From: Tubiluchus corallicola
Lineage: Eukaryota > Priapulida > Priapulimorpha > Priapulimorphida > Tubiluchidae
Direction: 5' to 3'
Length of the DNA: 64,000 bases
NCBI GenBank assembly: GCA_030141605.1
Contig: JAQGDQ010000098.1
Span: 217,636 to 281,635, forward strand
Both the position numbers and the translations under genes were made by a program. Shown piece after piece: positions 41,758-57,600 of this stretch (the stretch's first letter is position 1; each line of letters begins with the position of its first letter). A model generated the notes under the pieces. That model did not search any database, had not been told where the DNA came from, and worked only from the letters and a program-made list of their open reading frames with translations.

Positions 41758-44700
41758 CCTGTATGTATCTAAATCATGTATCCCAAAATTTTTGTAACTT
41801 TTTTGTAAATAATTATGAAAGGTGGGTCAGCGTGAAATAATTAGCATTTCTTTAGCTTTGTAAAATAACACTGAGTTTGAACCAGGACCTTAGAAAGTCC
41901 AACACTACAACCATACAGACCTTTGTGATCAAAGCAACTTTTTATTCATTGCTAATAACTCGCCTATTTTTAATAGGTTTTCCTGTTTACTAACTTGATA
42001 AGTTAAACTGAATGTTAGGTTAAGATACATACCTTAAATTTTTTAATTTAATTAAATCACCTCTGGTTGAAATTGCATCGTTGTTAATGTTTTTGAATTT
42101 TGTTAATTTTATCGTTCAGTTGTATGAGGCACATATACTGTGATATTATATTTATTTGCGAGCAGAACTGTTGTGTTTGCTAATGTTGTAAAGTTATTAT
42201 TTGTTTTTCAAAAAACTGTGTTTTTGCTTAAATCCTGTACTTAAGTTAATAAACACGTAAGTCTATGGGCTTCAGACCTATCTCGGAAGTTTTTTGCGTT
42301 TATTTGACGATTGACAGAAGTGCATTTTCGAACGGTAGATGGCAGCACGCGACTAATATGTCTTGCAATGCGTTTGTGGCTTTGTTGCACATAAGCACTG
42401 ATCTTAATTGCAATTATTGTTATGTATCCGGTCATAACTTTAAACTCCACGTTAGGTTGCAGAATCGCCTCTCATACGGGCAATTCATTGTAGCTTCATG
42501 TGTAAGTGTTTTTTTAGTACAGCGTGTTTTGTCCACATCTCTACATCCACAGTCTGTGATTTCTGACAAGAACATTTCTTTCAGGCGACCTTACGCTCTA
42601 AAGTCGCTATACAAACTAACTAGAATTTAGTGGTGCCCTTGAAAACGATGTGTTTGCGTCAGCTTTGACAACCGTTTTCTATCAATCATCAAACTTCAAT
42701 TTGTTCGACATTAACCGCTAACGTTCAATTTTATTTCTAGTGGTATTTTAACCGTGAAGGACAAAGTAACAAATCAGGATATGCCTGAAAAGTTAAATTG
42801 TTTACTGTTTATAAGTATGGAAGAAGTTAGTACAACTATTTTCTGTTGATTGAATTTCCTCACAACAATAATATCAAAGTCTCAATCACTCAGTTGATTT
42901 TCTCCTGTAATTTTACTTGTCGTTTGCACAAATGAATCATTGGATGGGAGGGTCTTCTACAGCGTTTTTAATGAAAATAAATTATTCTTCTCCCGGCTTT
43001 CGTTTTATCACGTTGACAAGCTCAACAACTGGTGCGTGAGAATGCAGCAATCTGGCACAGGAAGATAACGAATGAACTAGTGTGTTGGCATACACCATTT
43101 ATCTAGTCATTCACATGCATCTGCCAGTCTTCATATTAAACGGTTTCACTTAATGAAGCCAAATGTTTGAGTTTAACTCTGCTGTGCATGTGTATTTGGT
43201 CATTAGTTCTACTGGTATCACGCAGCAGTGTGTTGAAATATCGCGAAGGGGCAGACATCTCAACACCAGTCATTAACTAGCTCTCGAGGCATTCTCGAAC
43301 TGAGTGTTAATGTGAAGGCAAATCCTGTCCGATTAAGCCAAGTTTTTTACTGTTATTTGCTGTTAGGCGCTTTAATTGGACGAATACGCCTAACGCGAAA
43401 AGAGCAGTTAAAATCACTAGCCAGTAAATTAACAATCCAAGCAACCAAATGACTAACTAGCCTACCAAACAAGTATCGAACTAACCAACCGACCAATCAA
43501 TCCATCGGCAAACCGGCTCGTTAGTTGCTTTAATTGACAAGTTAGTACAAACTGTGCTTGTGTCGTAAATGTTGAGAAGGTTATTCGACGAGTCTTAAAT
43601 CTACCATACATCTCGCATTGTAGTATTACAATTGCAATTGTTGAAACTAAACCTTTTGCTGACTTACTTTCGCCTAGCATTGTAAAGTTTAATAGCACTG
43701 TAAACAAACATGACAATGCCGTTTTAAAAGCGCTATACCTGCTTTTAATAACAGTGAAAAAGAATATATGTTACATAACCTTTTAACAATTTAACATATC
43801 CATGTTGTAAGCTTATTATTATGATTCCAACTACTAACACCCATATAAATATCATTATATATTGAATCTATTTCTAACTGAATTGTAATTGTTTCTTGTA
43901 GAAATTATAACGCGAATAAAGATGATATATATATTATCTCTACGTGTGCATTTAAAGCAACGGTGAAAATTAGCAAAACAGACACACGAGGAAAATAGAT
44001 TTCCTACTGAAGCTCGTGAGCCACTTTCATCATCTGGTAAAAAGAGAACCAGATGTATGATTGGTGAGGGCTTCTTACTCCTTATTTCGAATTTCAATTA
44101 ATGACTATAACGTCTTCCCTAGAGACAAGGCACAGCATACCACTGTTTAATATCAGACAAGAGTTCAACACTTAAACGGTTGTTACAGCAGAAACCAAGT
44201 CAATTATTCTGCATTATTAGCATTGTGTAATAACCGACTCGGACTTAATGAAATCCCGCACGCTGCGACGCACCAAGTAGATATGGAAGCTACTGGCTGC
44301 TATGATTATAGAAGTGGTGAGCGAAGTTTGTAGCATTAGTAATTCGCTAATATTTTCTTAGCTTATTTACTAAACTAATGTTAATCAACTAACCTTTTTT
44401 AGTTAACCAACAATTAATTCAATTTACTGATTTTTTTACTTAGAAATAAAAATCTTGCATTAACTATACATCATGGCACTGACATTTTACGAACTTGCAA
44501 TGTCTGGAGAGGAACAGAAGAATTTGTTGCTTTGTCCCATGAACAACAGGCCTAACAAGAAAATACGTACTGTAAATTTAGTTGTAATCAGGTTACTCAA
44601 TAAACTGACAGTTTGAATTAAACCCTTGCAATTGTTGAACATTGGCTATTCACATTAAGTACAGCAGCCTTCGCAAGAGAAAATTTATATGTTTTAGTTA

Positions 44701-46104
44701 TCCTTGTACTTTTGCGTTATCCATCTACGGAATAAAAAATCCATAGAAAATAGCTGCAGAAAAAAATAACGCTAGTCTGTTAAACAGCTACAGTGAAAAC
44801 AATACAAACCGATTTCATCTATTCCGCACCCCCCATAACGCATACGCATTCCGGATGCTAGGTACATGTCACTTTCGATACAGCAACCAAGTAAACCGTT
44901 TCAGTATGAACAGCGTAACTTTTGTATCCAACTGAATTGAAAGAATATTCTGCACAAATGGTCTGAAACAAGTTATCAAGACTCTTATCTGGCATTCTTT
45001 CGCAACAGCTTGTACATATATACATATATAATGGATATATATATATATATATATAAACGTCTGCAGGGTCCTGTTTCAATGTAGAGGCTTATTCTTGATA
45101 ATCAGATAGATGTCAGTCCTGGCACAATCATCAGTACATCAGTATTAGTTAGTTCTGCGCTTAGTACTAAATAATGGATTGTGCTGCATAGAAATGACAA
45201 AAAAATGAAAACATAAAGTAATAAATTCAAAGAAGATTCGCTTTCTGTAGAAGCCATAATTATCACGTTTATATGGCCTGCTTTGGATCTCATGTGTATA
45301 CATAGTTGCCTGTTGTATAATGCTGCTGCCTGTGTGCAGTAATGCATGACAGTGCATTTCCCTGATGCCGCGAGCATAAATTTTCCCGACGGGGTAGCAC
45401 AACAGAATATTAAAAGAAGGCAGATGAACTCAAAATCTTCTCAATTACCGGGACATCGAAAACGCATCAGCGCTGAATAATAGACAGGATAGCAGCAGGC
45501 GACCAGGATACTACTATTCCGAGAGCCATAAAAATCGCTCAGCATCCCGCATTGATGCTGTCAAACGTTGAATTAAACAACGTCTTCAATAACATGGTAA
45601 CGGATCATTTTTTAATGAAATGGTTTTTGAATGCCGAAATTTACACAACAAGCTGCGAGAAAGTTAAACATTTATAATAATAGCAGACTCGCAAACCTCT
45701 ATTCTTAATCCCGCAATTCCACCACCTCCCCTTAAAATCATTAACTCTCTTTTTTCATTAACTTAAGCATTTAAGTTTATTAAGCCGCTAAATAGTTTCC
45801 CTAACTCAAACGGCGCTGAATTTTGCGAATTAAAAATATCTGCAAACACATTATAAACGATTATTTAATCAAAGGTAATCGATATATCGCGCGCCTGCCA
45901 AAGCTACCTCATTCAACTCACCTGTACTTAGTTTCATAACCGTTAGGAAAACTGCAAAGGTCCAAATGAAACATGATGTGGGTTTTTTATGCGAATCACA
46001 CGAGGCAATGGTATACAAACTAAGTGTAAGAACAAAGAAAAAAAGGTGAAGATACGAACACTTGTTCAGAGAAATAGAATTCATTATAATTGATAAGGTA
46101 GAAT
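41758..46104 (+). other. Intergenic DNA between the two Dscam genes, first part
   Basis: No gene recognised on either strand. 43440-43500 is a degenerate aacc-rich patch. 45010-45056 is a TA array. Confidence 0.5.
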
Positions 46105-46724
46105 GGCTGGCATTCCACTACGGTGCGAAAAATACCGTACTTCGTAGCTTTAGAAATACCGTATCATAATTACGCACGCTACCTGCAAAATTGAATCACA
46201 CGGTGTAGTAAGATAAAATACCATACAGTAATTCCGTAGAAGCGCCGTATCAAGGGAATGTAGGGTATGCTATAGGAGTGGCGCAAAAATAAATTGTAAA
46301 AACGAAAATTTATCAATTCTTACTATGACTTTTTGCATGCTATAAAACAGAACTGTTGTTTGAACTTCCATACTACTTATTTTAGATGGCAAAAGCTACA
46401 TAATTGTGCACGAAATTTAATTTTATTTTCAGCTATTTTTTACTTAAATAAAATTTTTGTGATAAAATGTTAGACCTATTAACTTGTGGTTAGTGGTTGT
46501 CTTAAATTACTTATTTTGAAGGGGCTTTGGTCCACCCATGGGCTAAACAAGCCATCACGCTAAGTTGCTAATCAATGAAAACGTTACAAGAAGCTGAGTA
46601 AAAATGGTATGGAAAAGATATGGTAATTCCGTATTGTACCGTACTGTTGAAAAACATCTTACTGTAACATAGTACAGTAGTTCTAAGAATTTATTTCGTA
46701 TCGTACAGTAAAGGACTGGCAGCC
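46105..46724. mobile_element. Candidate hAT-type MITE, about 620 bp
   Basis: ggctggcattccactacggt at 46105 and the reverse complement of the 46701-46724 end (ggctgccagtcctttactgt) match over about 25 bases with gaps. The interior carries repeated taccgta and tacagta words near both ends and no coding frame. A target-site duplication is not evident. Confidence 0.4.
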
Positions 46725-48570
<1,846 letters not shown>

Positions 48571-48631
48571 ATGACGGAAATAAACTTTTTGATACCATTT
48601 AACCTGTTTATCGCTACGTTGACATGGGCAG
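48571..48631 (+). CDS. Dscam: Dscam paralogue exon 1: start codon and signal peptide
   Basis: ATG in a gaaaATGA context reads MTEINFLIPFNLFIATLTWA followed by one base of a Gly codon and donor GTAAGT. The hydrophobic core FLIPFNLFIATLTWA fits a signal peptide. The phase matches the Ig1 exon. The link to that exon across 14 kb is inferred from phase, strand and the lack of a nearer candidate. Confidence 0.7.
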
Positions 48632-51600
48632 GTAAGTGAATTATAAGATTTACGCTATACACATAGTCACTTGCTCACACACGAGGGCATTATAACTTAT
48701 AAAAATAATAAAATTAAAATGTTACAATTTTATAATTGATAATAAAAATTGTCATCATGACGGGGGGGTCATATATGGCTCAGTTCGGCCATGGTACACT
48801 TAAACATGAATTCCCTTAAAGAGAAAGTATTCAACGGCCGCACAGAGCCGTTTGATGTAAAGAAACTAAAACCAAATATTGTTGAGTCCTGGGACCAAAC
48901 ATCTGTTAAAGAAGTGAGAAACCTGTGTCAGTTATTGAAAAAAAGCTTTCGTCTAGTTTTGCTGAAAATGGTGAACCCATAGAACACTTGCTTTATATTT
49001 TAACAACTGTGTATATATACTTACATATGCTAAAATTGTATATACTAAAAGTATATTTTATATATATACTAAAATCCATAAAAATACCGTCTGTAACATC
49101 AGTTGGTAATTCTCGAGCGATTATTTTATTTTTATAATATCAATATTAAAACTGTGACACATTTTTGCGCCGCTTGATGTATATATATATATACTTATAC
49201 ATCATATATATATACGTACGCTTATAATGAAAACTGCACATTTTCAGCAATTGATTTCTACGATAAAAGTGTTATAGCAGATGCTCTATGAAGAAATGAA
49301 GAATTGAAATGTCATTAAAGCTATAGATCCCATAATTTACCAGATATTGCTAGATTAACACATTCAGTGAATAATATGAACGTCACATCGATTAGTTAAT
49401 TACATAACTAAAGTCTGCAGCAATTAGCATCCATCAGAGAGTGAAACAAGTACGTTAAGTCAAGGCAAACTGCATAACGCGGACTCACATTTAGACTGTA
49501 GTCATAGATTATTAAGAAAGTATGGAACGCATAGTTAGGAGGATAAAGAACAGAACAGAGAACAAAAAGAACGAAACGGACATGGTTTCATAAATCTGGG
49601 CCTTTAATATTTATCTGCTCTGTAAGATTTGGTAATTATGAAATATGCATATGAGGGAAATTATTTCCTTTTTTATATGTTACACAAACGAAATGAGCTT
49701 TACTATTATACATGTAATTTGGAGACATGACGACGGTGCCTGTGAAAAACCAATAGAAATGGTCTACCTGCTCTGGCAAAGACGTACCAGGTAATGCGTC
49801 GTACAGATTATGTACAAGCCTGCATATTCCGTTGTCGCAGATTCCGAATATATGTGCATACACCCGAAATCATTCAGTTCTAATCGAAGTTGATATTGCA
49901 TTACAAGAGAAGCTGACTGTAATTTTAAATCAGTAAAATATTATTTTAATTTGGTTGATCGCTGTGTAGTTTATCGAAAACTATCAATGCTATTCTCGAA
50001 AACCGTTGCTTTTTCCATTTTAACTGAAGCGAATTTGTTGAGGATAAAAATGCAAGACTGAACGAAACTACAAACTTATTGAAACTACTTCTTTGGTCAA
50101 TAAATTTTCAGGCTTTTGAAAAGAAATCAAACACGTGGCGTGACACGCTTACAAAATTATTCATTCTTCACAATGTTGTTTAATTGCTGCATTGTCATAA
50201 TTTATAGATTTCAAAAGCTGTCGAGAAAAATTTCTGGAAGAAGCGTGCGTGGTGTTTTCCGTATTTTGCGCATGTTTCTGGGATTGGGGTTCAGTCACGT
50301 TGTTCTTTAAGTTTTAAAAAGCTTGTACAATTGCTTTCGAGTTCGTACCACAGTATCAGCACTCAAGTGCCAATAATGTGATAATTATAAGTTATACGCT
50401 GACAAACGTTTTGAGGTAAACACATTTACTAGGCTTGTTTAATTATTTGAAACTTAAAATCATCTCAGGTAAATAGGTATCACATGCAGATGCCATGCGA
50501 AAAGTCTTGATACTAACGGCAACTAAAAAGGTTATGTTTTGAACGCTTATCCTGCACGGACGTGACTAAATGGACGCGATAAGACACCTTCTGTACATTA
50601 TGTGACCGGAGATTGTGTGACTGCAGTATACTGAGTGTAGACATGGTAGAACTAATATGCAAAATCTTTGTGTGGTATTTGTTTGGTCGTCATTGTATTT
50701 TGTGCTTTCCTTTCTGTTTTCTGGAAGAGTTTCTCAAAAAATCGTCAAAAAATCAGAAAGTCTTAGCAGTACACAGCTAAGCAGTAGTACGTGTGACACT
50801 TGTGTACAGAAACTTGGTGGAATCTGGTCAGTCATTTTCACTTGCTAAAGGGTAACCCTAAATTTGTTAACAAAAACAGGCTGAAGAAGAATATTTTTAT
50901 AGCGCAACAAAAAGTTTCTTATGTTTCATTTTTAACTTATAAATTACTGTTGTGACAAATTCCACCAATAAAACTAGAAAATGGTAAAATGCACTAAAAC
51001 AAAAAACATTCACTAAGCTTCGGTTTTTTAAAATTATTTTAATATTTTGCCTTTAGTGTCAATAGGGAAACTTAGTATGCAAAAATTGCAGGTGATCAAA
51101 TACGTGTTGCTGAAAAAACTCTTTGCGATGAAAGCCCGATCAATGTTCCCTAATCGGAAAATTGCATCAAGCAAACGAAGTTTTACCGCTTGATGCATTA
51201 CGTAATCTGCATGTTAATTAAGCTGCCGGCTAAATAACCTAGCCAATTTAGCTTCTTGTTAATATAAAAATTTAATGAACGCTGCGCAGAGCTTTTTCTA
51301 CCGTTATAATTGACTGACTGAAATTTTCACAGATATTAATTAGGTATGAACGACCAAAACACGGACTGCGATTACGTCAAGCTTTTCAAAAACCGAGTCT
51401 GCTTGCTGTTGCCTTTGACAGTTTGTCTTGTCTTATGTAGGGGCGAAACCCAGTAGCAGCTCACTTCAATAAATTATATTACCATTTAACTTTACTACAT
51501 CTATTTTTTTAGTAATATGGCGGCTTTAAAGCTTTAAAAACTTTTATACATGAATATCCATTTGATATGAGAATGTTCGCCTGAGCAAAGCTCCCTACAC

Positions 51601-54600
51601 TCTAGTCTGAGAATTTACATAAATTTTCCCTAAAAATTCTCACGCACATGTGGTAGCGTTTGTTTCATTCGTGCATGATTCCTATTGCATGGAAAAGATT
51701 ATAACCTGCAAATAAATTATCCTTAAAGATTAAATGCAATCACTCAAGGCTTTCATTAACTAGGAAATTAAGAAGATTTGTGAATGCGCAACTGAAGAAG
51801 CCAGATGAGTCCTGGATATGAGCGCCGTGAGCAAACAATCTCATTGTATTCTTCACATAAGTGATTCTCAAAATGCGATTACTAATTTCTTTATCTAGTT
51901 TTTTCAGGCTCGTATTTACCTTTTCTTTTGTTATAAAAACAAACCTTGGATTCTGTAAGGACAATCAGTGCAGCGGGTTGAATTTTTATCACAAACTCTA
52001 AAAAAAATCACAGATTTTGTTTCGCTTGCACGTATTACATAACATGGTAAGGAATTAACGTTTTATTTGTCTTCATTAATTGCAAATTGTTTTATTTATT
52101 TTTTAATTCCTTGTATATGTTTGTGAACTTTTTTGAATTTCTGGCAGTTTCCTGTCTGGTTGTTTTTATAAAAGTTTAACAACATACACAAAAATGAATT
52201 TTCCAGTTACCCTTGATGAATTCAAACAGGATTTATCTTTTCCTGCACTACCTGATTCACCGCGCATAAACATGATTACTATTTTTAATTTTTGTAGCAT
52301 TAAATTTTCACAAGTATATAGAAAAATGAATTCGCAGCAAGAAATATGTCGGTAAGTCGTTTGCAACACGTCTAGATAAGACTGCGCAAAGGTTGAAAAA
52401 ATAATCGAACTATTTGAAGCGAACACTTCACTAGCTAAGCAAAAGTATAAATTACTTTATTTTGCCAATAAAATTAATAAATGTCTTCTGGCGAATCAGT
52501 GGTACACACTGAGATGGCGTTATAAATGATGTTTTAACAGTTGGAACGAATATTTTAAATTAAGTTTCTTTTCTAGTTACGTAAATCTTTCAAACAAGTA
52601 AATGTAATGCAAAGTTTGACTTTGTACAGAAAAATGTTTGGCACATGTTCTTTGCCTTTTCCCCTTTAACATATACCTTAAATTATTTTATAAGCTCTGT
52701 ATCGGCAGCTCAGTAAATGAGAGATTTAGAAAAAAGGCATGCTGCGACATATTTCACCTCCGGATTACATGATCGGCAGAGCGAGTATTTTCCCACTCAT
52801 GTGCCCTCTAAAGATCTAGAGACGTGTAAAACGCTTAAACACGTGATTGTGACACTTTTGGGGTTTAGTGTAGGCTCAACAGGAGCTTACTGAGAGATCC
52901 ATATAAAGCTATGGAAAGCATAAAACAGTTACAGTCAGTTTATAACGTGGCGTTTTGAAACGCGAAGTGATCTTGTAAATATAAGAGCTGTTTCATGTTA
53001 GGCCTTCCTTCAGTTATTGCATATTAACTGTAATACTCCTGTTTAAGTGTTTATAATAAGAAGCAGATGCCAGCTGTACTATATAGAGATTACAGACCTA
53101 ATGTAAAACGCTTTGGCTGCTGGTTTACTATTTGGTATATTTCGTAGAAACGGATAGCTTTATAAAGTTTATTCATTCATTCATTCATTCGTTCGTTGGC
53201 TTTATAAAGTTTATTTATTCATTCATTCATTCATTCATTCATTCGTTCGTTGGTTCGTTCGTTCGTTCATTCATTCAGTCAGTCACTCATTCGCTCTCAT
53301 TCGCTCACTCTGGTCATTAATACGTTCGATGGATGACTTAACTGAAAAGTGAATATTTGATGGAATAGCAGAAACAAACGACGAATGATGAACTGGCAGT
53401 CTAGAAATACCTTGGAAACCATTCTTAAACAAAGTTCTTGTATGGAGGCTCCTTAACAACCCTTAGCACTTTCCTGCCCAGTCATTTTCTGGAATTAAGG
53501 AGTACTTTAAAGTAACTTGTGTGGTTTTAACGTCATATTTAGATAACTTTTAACGTCTAACAAACCCTGTTCCTTTCAAGATCTTGAAGTGGTGCAGTTG
53601 TCAAGAGGATATATGATCGAGATTTGCAGAAATGCAGACGCTGATGGGCGCACAAGTATTTTTGGGAATAAAACCGTTCAAAGGCGGAGAAAAACACACT
53701 TATCACTGAGCTGTAGTTAGTGAACTGGTGAGCACACCTCCGTGTTTCCTCACATTGTAAGGAAGGAATGGTTGAGTGGTCACAGTCAGTGCTTCTTTGG
53801 CGCAAGTTAAGCAGAGCCGGTCTGATTAGTTAACTGATGATTGACCGCCCGGAAAACTAGCTATGGGTAGTTTCACATTTCATGTTTTCTCTGGCTACAT
53901 ACCTATTAAGAGAAATATGAAAACTCGGCCGGCAGGTTCAGTGTTTCATTTCCCTGACAATAGTATCCTACCACAACAACCGAGAGAAGAAGTAGATTTG
54001 AAAAAAAACAATTAAAATACAGAATATTAGCCAAAATTTAATGCGTAAACGTCTCAAAACCCGTGTATTTTTTACTTTTCCTTTAGAAACAATATCTAAA
54101 CGTAAAAGATAATTAATTGTCTGTTTGCAATTGGGCCATTTACTGTGAAAAAATTAGATATACTTATCTTAATCACTAAACATTATGGGAACCATTCTAT
54201 TTTTTAGGGACTCAAACCGGTGTCTCACTGTTCTCGCAATTTCTAGTGCTCTATTCCGCTTTCTTACGACAATATCGAATACAGTGCACAAATAAGTATA
54301 CAAAATGATTATGATTAGCATCAGATTCCAATAATTGTGAATTGTATCCTGACTTCATTATTCGCTAACTATAGTCGTCAAGGACTAATTATTATTCAAG
54401 TGCAAACAGCGTCATCCGATACTTGAGTTGGTTGACTCTGATCATTATTCCGCGTCTCCAATCTGGCATTCTCAACTAGAATGGACTGCTAATAGACATA
54501 ATCATACGCCTGTCCAGCAGACTCATGTGTTTTATATAAAGGTCAACAGTTGCAAAAAATTCAACAAATTAAATAATTCGGTTAACATACATAAAAAATA

Positions 54601-57600
54601 GACAACTTGAAACAGACAATTTAAAATTCTAATGATATTATTATTTTATATTACATGCATTTACTAATAATCGCAATATAAATAATTATAGATCAGTTTG
54701 CAAGTATCAAAAAATTTTGAACGCCTGTGATTATATAGGCTAGAGTGCTACACACATTCCCATGTAAGCGCCACAGTAAACAATGCTGATGTTTTTTTCT
54801 TTTTGATTACTTACTTGCAAAGTAATTCTATAAAGTGATCTATTTTGCAATGAGTCTCCCTAGTCCGTCTCGTTCATGTACTAAGATGTTAGTCAACTTT
54901 TATATTGTGACGTCACAGTAGAGTCATATATTCTGTATTCTATATTTTTACGAAAAAGCAAAATCCATGGCAACGCAAAATGACGTTCTAAATTACATAT
55001 TCAGGTAAAAACGGATTCATGACAACAATAAATGCCATATCTGGCATATGTTCCAAGTAATGTATCGGGCAGCTGGACAGAAGCCTAATAAGTTTTTGTC
55101 TGATTTCGCATTTCAGACGAGCGCCCTTTCCATTATGATGTTGACGCCTCTACCGCACACAGCGTTTGGCGTTTTTTCGCGCTCAACAATAACAAAACAA
55201 AAACTCGTCAGTTGTCAGCTACAGAATTAATTTTTATAATTTGCATGTATGCTATAATGACATCTACGGCCTCTCAGACCTGTTGTTGCTCTGACTTCGG
55301 TCAACACAGCTTGGTGCTGATGGATGAAGGCGAAATAAAATTTAAATGCCAGTGATTTGTGTTATGCGTGAACATTCTTACTGCTCTTCCATTTCAACAT
55401 GCATTGCTGTGTCACATAGGTAATAACACGAGTGAAAATTTACTTGAGTACAGCGTTGAACAGTAAATTAGACGTAATTGCGAGAATTTTCTATGCGTTG
55501 CAAATTACTGTCTTTATCCTTAACTAGACACGCAGTTGGCAGTGACTGATTAGTTTAATTATGATACCCGCTAATCATTTTGTGAGAATTTCTCTAATGA
55601 GTTAACGACGGGTACCATGTTGGCCTGTTACGTCCGCATTAGGAATTAACGTTCATTAGGCAAATATTGCAGTGATAGAAATGACTATAATTAATAACGA
55701 ATCGCAAAAATTCATAGGCTTTATTAATAAGACCAATTAGTAAATTGAAAAAAGAAAAAGTCTCTGAATAATTTAAAAAAGGAACAATGTTTTCGAACTC
55801 ATTACGCGAGGCTAATTAACCTGTCTGTGGCTGTGATGCAAAACACAGACGTCGGAACAAAACAGGCAGTACAATCAAAATTGATTCAAAGCTATGTTAA
55901 CACTGATAAACTGATATAATAATGCAGTGAAAGGGAAACTGTATAGAAGCTGTACAGATTAGGCAAAACACATGCTTTTCTGTAAAGAGCGTTCATCCTA
56001 ACATTCAACAAACTTTAAAAGAAGAAGTGCTCCCGCTCCATACCCATAAGACGTACCGGTAGTTATAGCACAAGTGGCTTGGCTGCTTTTATTCCCATAC
56101 TATACATAGGCTGAGTACGCATGTGGTCAGGAAGTCCTGTTCATGTGATGAATGGCTCGAAAACCCTAACATGAACGGGGTTCGAACTTGGAACCTTTGG
56201 ACCAGCATGTAAATGTCATAACCGCTCGGCCGTAACAAGTTCAATAAGCTTTAAACGGTCATAAAACCTAGTTACCATTGTCTGATTATAGTAGTAACCA
56301 CGTTTCACTTGATCTGCATAACAAATTTAACATTAATTACGTGTGTATCAAATTAACTGCTTAAGTGGTATCCATATGTATAAGGGCCAAAGAAATCTAC
56401 ACGAGCTAAACGCAATATTGATGATTACGCACTTTAATATGATATGATATCGGCTAACAATATAAGATTGAGTTATACTGCTCCGGACATAGAATATATC
56501 TTCTTCCTCATCAGCTGAAAGTGCCGTTAAAAGTTTTATACATTTTGCAAATTGCATAAGCAACTGACATATCCGGCTTTCAAATTTACTGGAATAACTT
56601 ACCGCGAAAACAATGGACAAACAAGAAATCACCAGCAGCCATATACCGACTTGTGTACTAGAAAAGCGGCCAAGCCATTTGAGCTAAAACTGTATTTTAG
56701 GGATATGGAACATCAAAACAAGGTATTATACTCATAGAATTCGAGAATGCACCAGCATGAACGAAAGATACAGTTACAAAACAGTACAATTATTGTAACT
56801 GTTACAAATATTTCTAACGAATAACTGTTACAGCTACAAATATTGTGGCTACAAATATTGTATCAGTATCTTTCATTCTTGCAGGTGCTTTCTCGAACTC
56901 TACGATTATGACATCTTGTTTTGATGTTGAAACGTCAATTTTTGAAATAAATCATGTCAATATATAAGTGGGTGCTGGTGATTTCTTATTATTTATTATT
57001 AAACTTGGGTTTCTCAGTCACAAATTTGTTTGTACAATGGACAAAGTTTAAGACAAATTTGGATCGGCGTGGGTGCAAATTGTTTCGGCGATAATGGAAT
57101 GACATCTGTTTAACATCTGAATAACAAAGTCCGAGAGTTTGTAATGCTATAATTCTTGGATCCGCCATCAAGAAAGCTGAAACAGTAGTGGAAGCTGGAG
57201 AGACACGGATGAATGAAACTAATGAGCGTACTGAGATTAGAGCTGAATGCTGAGAGGGGATGAAAAGGCCACACAAGAGCAGCCAAACATACTGACATGA
57301 ATAATAATGAGATGATGCCAGAGTAAATTGTTTCGCATAAACTTCATTTTGTGTGGCTGTCTTCCAAGTCACGTTTCTTAGCTAGGCAAGGATACTCTGA
57401 GTGACAGTTTTTCTTTATTCAACTAGACTGAATTTAATTTGGAGTTTTAGTTTGATGGAAAGCAAATTAGTTTAAGTGGAAATCATTAGTGCTTGCATCA
57501 AACGCAGAGATGCGAGGGACGCGAGTGCGTCATAATACTTCGACTTGTAATCTTCGACCCAGCTCCGCCCACATTGTAAGATATAAAGGTTAAAGTATAC

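Noticed and set aside
45869-46084. 71-codon minus frame with a hydrophobic start and an internal GTGAGT donor
   Set aside because: No downstream exon continuing the frame could be found.
50657-50848. 63-codon + frame with a signal-like start and three cysteines
   Set aside because: No splice, poly(A) or homology support, and short hydrophobic starts are common by chance in T-rich DNA.
56989-57372. 127-codon minus-strand open frame
   Set aside because: No domain, signal peptide or repeat family recognised. About one such frame is expected by chance in 64 kb of this composition.
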